This document shows, one piece after another, positions 6,801 through 7,015 of a stretch of 7,015 nt of DNA. How positions within the stretch are numbered: the stretch's first letter is position 1; each line of letters begins with the position of its first letter. The DNA is from Bacteroidales bacterium UBA6428 (GTDB lineage Bacteria > Bacteroidota > Bacteroidia > Bacteroidales > UBA932): assembly GCA_002437305.1 (NCBI GenBank), contig DJOW01000013.1, positions 1 through 7,015 of the forward strand, written 5' to 3'. The position numbers were made by a program, and so were the translations under genes. Below the pieces are notes generated by a model. That model was not told the origin of the DNA, did no database searches, and saw only the letters and a list, made by a program, of their open reading frames with translations.

Positions 6801-7015
6801 CTTCAAAGCCGATGAATGAGAACACCAGAACACCATCTTTCGGAACATTCACAGAATATTTTCCGTCCACATCGGTGTTCACCCCGACTGTTGTCCCGGC
6901 TACCAGCACGGACGCTCCGGCCAAAGGCTGGCCGCTCTCGTCCGTGACAGTACCTGTCACTGTGGTCTGGGCCAATGCTGCACCTATGCTGATGAACAGG
7001 CACAGCGCGATTGTA
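3811..7015 (-). CDS. SusC/RagA-family TonB-dependent outer-membrane transporter, first few codons outside the window
   Basis: This is the energy-coupled barrel of a SusCD importer, which moves SusD-bound ligand across the outer membrane using TonB and ExbBD. The frame is open to the window edge, giving 1067 visible residues. They begin inside a signal peptide (TIALCLFISIGAALA, cleavage before QTT at visible residue 16), so only the basic start is missing. Visible residues 17-92 are a carboxypeptidase-regulatory-like beta-sandwich (VTGTVTDESGQPLAGASV, then DVDGKYSVNV). The ETIVVAFGTTTKEAFTGS stretch (about 96-113) covers the TonB-box region. The plug follows, with SMNIRGIAS and the SusC hallmark SVTVLKDAASAALYGARG (about 194-211) leading into GVIIVTTK. 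The rest is the 22-strand-type barrel, rich in Tyr, Trp and Asn and ending in phenylalanine (AGIQLTF), as barrel assembly requires. There is no STN domain between signal peptide and beta-sandwich, so direct signalling to an anti-sigma factor is not expected. The total length is normal for the family. An apparent TTG start at 6975 lies inside the signal peptide and is not the true start. Promoter and regulator lie outside the window. Confidence 0.97.
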   Translation of the reverse strand, partial: TIALCLFISIGAALAQTTVTGTVTDESGQPLAGASVLVAGTTVGVNTDVDGKYSVNVPKDGVLVFSFIGFEEQRITPNGRKNINVVLVEDQNVLNETIVVAFGTTTKEAFTGSASVMKSDQLQKRQTSNVANSLVGNVAGLQMRGASGAPGAGAGSMNIRGIASMYASTDPLVIVDGATYSASLSNIPQSDIESVTVLKDAASAALYGARGAAGVIIVTTKRSRSSDAIVNFDAKWGVNSRATQDYETITDPAEYYEASYAQLFNNYYYNTGISAEAANVKANQRMIELLGYQTFTVPEGQQLIGIDGRINPKATLGYAIKSGDETYWLQPDDWKDLAYKKAMRQEYNLSINGGNDKASVYASLGYLDEDGIIQYSGYNRISGRLKADYQVKKWLKFSGNIGYVHSKTESNPNMSTDLGSTNLMYYTTQIAPIYPVYVRVLDANGNPVIRTDANGNEQYDYGVPGKDYPVARAFLQTGNPLGSNRYNKHYTIGNQFNGTFSADADITSWLKFNATSTINWGGTLYHHYDNALYGPKTGVNGELTKYQNTGFRTNHTQTLTYHNKFGEHNVNALVGHEYYDTKTYFLEASARGLFSPDIQEINASANKYNSKGYKTEYNVEGYFLSAHYDYAQKYHASVSYRRDASSNFMKKDGRWWGDFWSVGLAWIASKENFLADASWIDMLKLKASVGQQGNDSIGSNRYSDMYTLTPSGTYSMSPTFSTIGNPNITWETTTNINVGTEFSFWHGHLSGSLDVYDKIAQDQLFWLSVPEHSGSRGYYGNMGDIRNLGFEIVLNAAIVRTKDVDWNVSINASHNSTKILSLPETKMIDPDNGYKGFTENSRWYKVGGPLYNAFRHKYAGVNENGEALYYVDSSLGGKTDRPGTLTDEVTTNPNEATFYELGSMLPKLFGGFSTDLRVGNFDFSATFDYQLGGKIYDTRYASFMSPWADAGSAGSTFHKDWKKAWSVNNTSSSVPRWYYGDQYSTGASDRWLTSSSYLNFQSFTVGYSLPKNLVKGISKARIYAAGENLWFWSARKGLDPRYSYTENTTVAVYSPVRTVSAGIQLTF
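5647..5691 (-). repeat. In-frame short repeat encoding DANGN twice in a SusC loop
   Basis: Two 15-base units at 5677-5691 and 5647-5661 differ at one base and are exactly 30 bases (10 codons) apart. They encode DANGN twice within DANGNPVIRTDANGNEQYD. The segment is polar and sits between barrel strands, so it probably belongs to an extracellular loop or a turn. It may be a small internal duplication. Confidence 0.5.

Noticed and set aside
6973..6975. TTG at 6975 as the SusC start
   Set aside because: The frame continues upstream through a hydrophobic signal-peptide core to the window edge, and this TTG encodes the leucine of the ALA cleavage site.
6700..7015. STN signalling domain that would link SusC to an ECF sigma/anti-sigma pair
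   Set aside because: The carboxypeptidase-regulatory-like domain begins directly after the signal peptide, leaving no room for an STN domain.

Overview
This window comes from a member of the Bacteroidota, most likely the order Bacteroidales. The main evidence is a complete SusC/SusD (RagA/RagB) outer-membrane pair. Supporting signs are a TAnnTTTG-type -7 promoter element and an AAA-ATPase-like protein of a family that is abundant in these bacteria. Base composition is near balanced by eye. The genus cannot be fixed from the sequence alone. All recognised genes lie on the minus strand, so the biological reading order runs from 7015 down to 1.

Layout in transcription order: (1) 7015-3811, a SusC-like TonB-dependent transporter missing only its first few residues at the window edge. 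(2) 3792-2119, a SusD-like surface lipoprotein that starts 18 nt after the SusC stop behind a clear GGAGG. (3) 2101-1241, a 286-residue lipoprotein in the SusE/SusF position, starting 17 nt after the SusD stop, with an Fn3-like N-terminal half and a C-terminal half of unknown function. (4) 1216-1174, a long hairpin just after the lipoprotein stop, probably the operon terminator or a 3'-end stabiliser. (5) 1125-1091, a probable promoter and ribosome binding site. (6) 1090-1, the first 363 codons of an AAA-ATPase-like protein whose C-terminus, expected to carry a PD-(D/E)XK nuclease domain, lies outside the window.

The three membrane and surface genes form one transcription unit for capture and TonB-powered import of an extracellular ligand, probably a glycan, glycoconjugate or peptide. 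SusD and the third lipoprotein would sit on the cell surface and deliver ligand to the SusC barrel. No degradative enzyme, sensor or sigma/anti-sigma gene is visible, so the substrate cannot be assigned. SusC shows no N-terminal STN signalling domain. The ATPase gene appears to be a separate unit with its own promoter and no obvious functional link to the transporter.

I do not see a clearly new biological system. The points most worth a second look are the uncharacterised third lipoprotein, the hairpin whose single imperfect pair is a G-U wobble only on the transcribed strand, and the accessory ATPase beside the uptake locus. No tRNA, rRNA, CRISPR array, insertion sequence or origin was seen. 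The only gene-free stretch is about 150 bases (1091-1240).
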